Source: an uncultured bacterium (GTDB lineage Bacteria > Bacteroidota > Bacteroidia > Bacteroidales > CAIWKO01). From it: a stretch of 14,444 nt of DNA. Position numbers and translations under genes: made by a program. Below are positions 13,928 through 14,444 of the stretch, piece after piece. Location of the stretch: NCBI GenBank assembly GCA_903916135.1, contig CAIWVT010000029.1:1-14444 (forward strand), given 5' to 3'. The stretch's first letter is position 1; each line of letters opens with the position of its first letter. Under the pieces are notes generated by a model that was given only the letters and a program-made list of their open reading frames with translations, searched no databases and was not told the origin of the DNA.

Positions 13928-14444
13928 AATGGTAGTGCTTCGGGAATAAATTTTTCTTGTGAATCGAAAATACCATGATTGTGATCGCCGATGGTCTCAA
14001 TAAATTTTTTCTTTCCGGTGAACTTTTCGAAAAGTTTTATACCATTACTATACTGTAGCGTTTCGTCTTGTTTGCTATGCAGAAATAATATCGGTACCTT
14101 TATATTCGCAAGCTTTTCGGAAGACATAAAATGGTATCTTAATAAAAGTTTGTTCGGGAGAAACCAAAATGTTTTTTTCGCCACTTCTTCTAAATTAAAA
14201 AAAGTGGATTCCATCACCAAGGCGTGACATTTTTTGTTTTGTGCCAAATTTACTGCTACGGCACCGCCCAAAGACCATCCCCAAATGATTATCTTCTCTT
14301 CGTTTACGCCATTGTTCCTGATAAGAAATTCATACGCGGCACGCGCATCTTCATAAATATCTTCTTCTTTTTTGATTTCGCCCGTGCTGATGCCGTATCC
14401 ACGATAGTCAACAGCCAAGGCATTAAATCCCATCTCGCGAAACA
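13903..14444 (-). CDS. Alpha/beta hydrolase, 5' end outside the window
   Basis: The reading frame stays open to the window edge; the codons before the ATG at 14433 read F-R-E, so that ATG is internal and the N-terminal part is missing. Numbering from that Met, AVDYRGYGISTG (7-18) is the strand and oxyanion-side motif typical of BEM46/ABHD13-like serine hydrolases, GWSLGG (52-57) is the nucleophile elbow with S54, HSKQDETL (119-126) carries the acid D123, and GDHNHG (149-154) the catalytic histidine, most likely H151. The missing part should hold the first strands and the HG motif. Relatives are esterase or peptidase-like enzymes, often membrane-anchored by an N-terminal helix; this cannot be checked here. 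The substrate is unknown. The downstream lipoprotein promoter overlaps its 3' end. Confidence 0.88.
   Translation of the reverse strand, partial: FREMGFNALAVDYRGYGISTGEIKKEEDIYEDARAAYEFLIRNNGVNEEKIIIWGWSLGGAVAVNLAQNKKCHALVMESTFFNLEEVAKKTFWFLPNKLLLRYHFMSSEKLANIKVPILFLHSKQDETLQYSNGIKLFEKFTGKKKFIETIGDHNHGIFDSQEKFIPEALPFLMNETQK

Overview
The window looks like chromosomal DNA from a member of the Bacteroidota. Four signs point that way. Several genes are preceded by the phylum's sigma factor consensus (TTTG, 19-21 bases, TAnnTTTG), twice with both boxes. Starts lack strong Shine-Dalgarno sequences. There are small lipoproteins with short lipoboxes. The gene content also fits: a CheB-CheR-PAS signalling protein, and a one-subunit pyruvate:ferredoxin oxidoreductase (PFOR) paired with a dihydroorotate-dehydrogenase-like flavoprotein. 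PFOR suggests fermentative or low-oxygen metabolism. Genus cannot be judged from this window.

Layout, left to right. Bases 1-133 are a heptanucleotide array (19 units) that runs off the left edge. A GC-richer plus-strand pair follows: a secreted protein of unknown function (286-843) and a PHP-family histidinol-phosphatase-like enzyme (845-1684, TTG start). Convergent to it is a GNAT acetyltransferase (1695-2132, minus). After an AT-rich spacer with inverted repeats comes a minus-strand pair with a 4-base overlap: a GT-C-like polytopic membrane protein (2631-4010) and a 76-residue two-helix membrane protein (2404-2634). A lipoprotein gene (4149-4667) is divergent from this pair across a 138-base control region with a promoter on each strand.

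The right part is all minus strand. A 1132-residue CheB-CheR-PAS protein (4849-8247) has no histidine kinase domain. It is separated from the next operon by about 600 bases containing seven 21-bp tandem repeats (8555-8701). The next operon, in transcription order, is PFOR (9960-13496) then the DHODH-like flavoprotein (8883-9896), closed by a strong intrinsic terminator (8824-8860). Upstream of PFOR lie a 12-bp inverted repeat and an FNR/CRP-like palindrome that could give oxygen or redox control. At the right edge are a small lipoprotein gene (13674-13880) with its own consensus promoter and an alpha/beta hydrolase gene (13903 to the edge, 5' end missing).

No rRNA, tRNA, insertion sequence, CRISPR array or phage gene was seen. 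The parts most worth a second look are the kinase-less CheB-CheR-PAS protein, the 21-bp array upstream of it, and the candidate redox operator upstream of PFOR.
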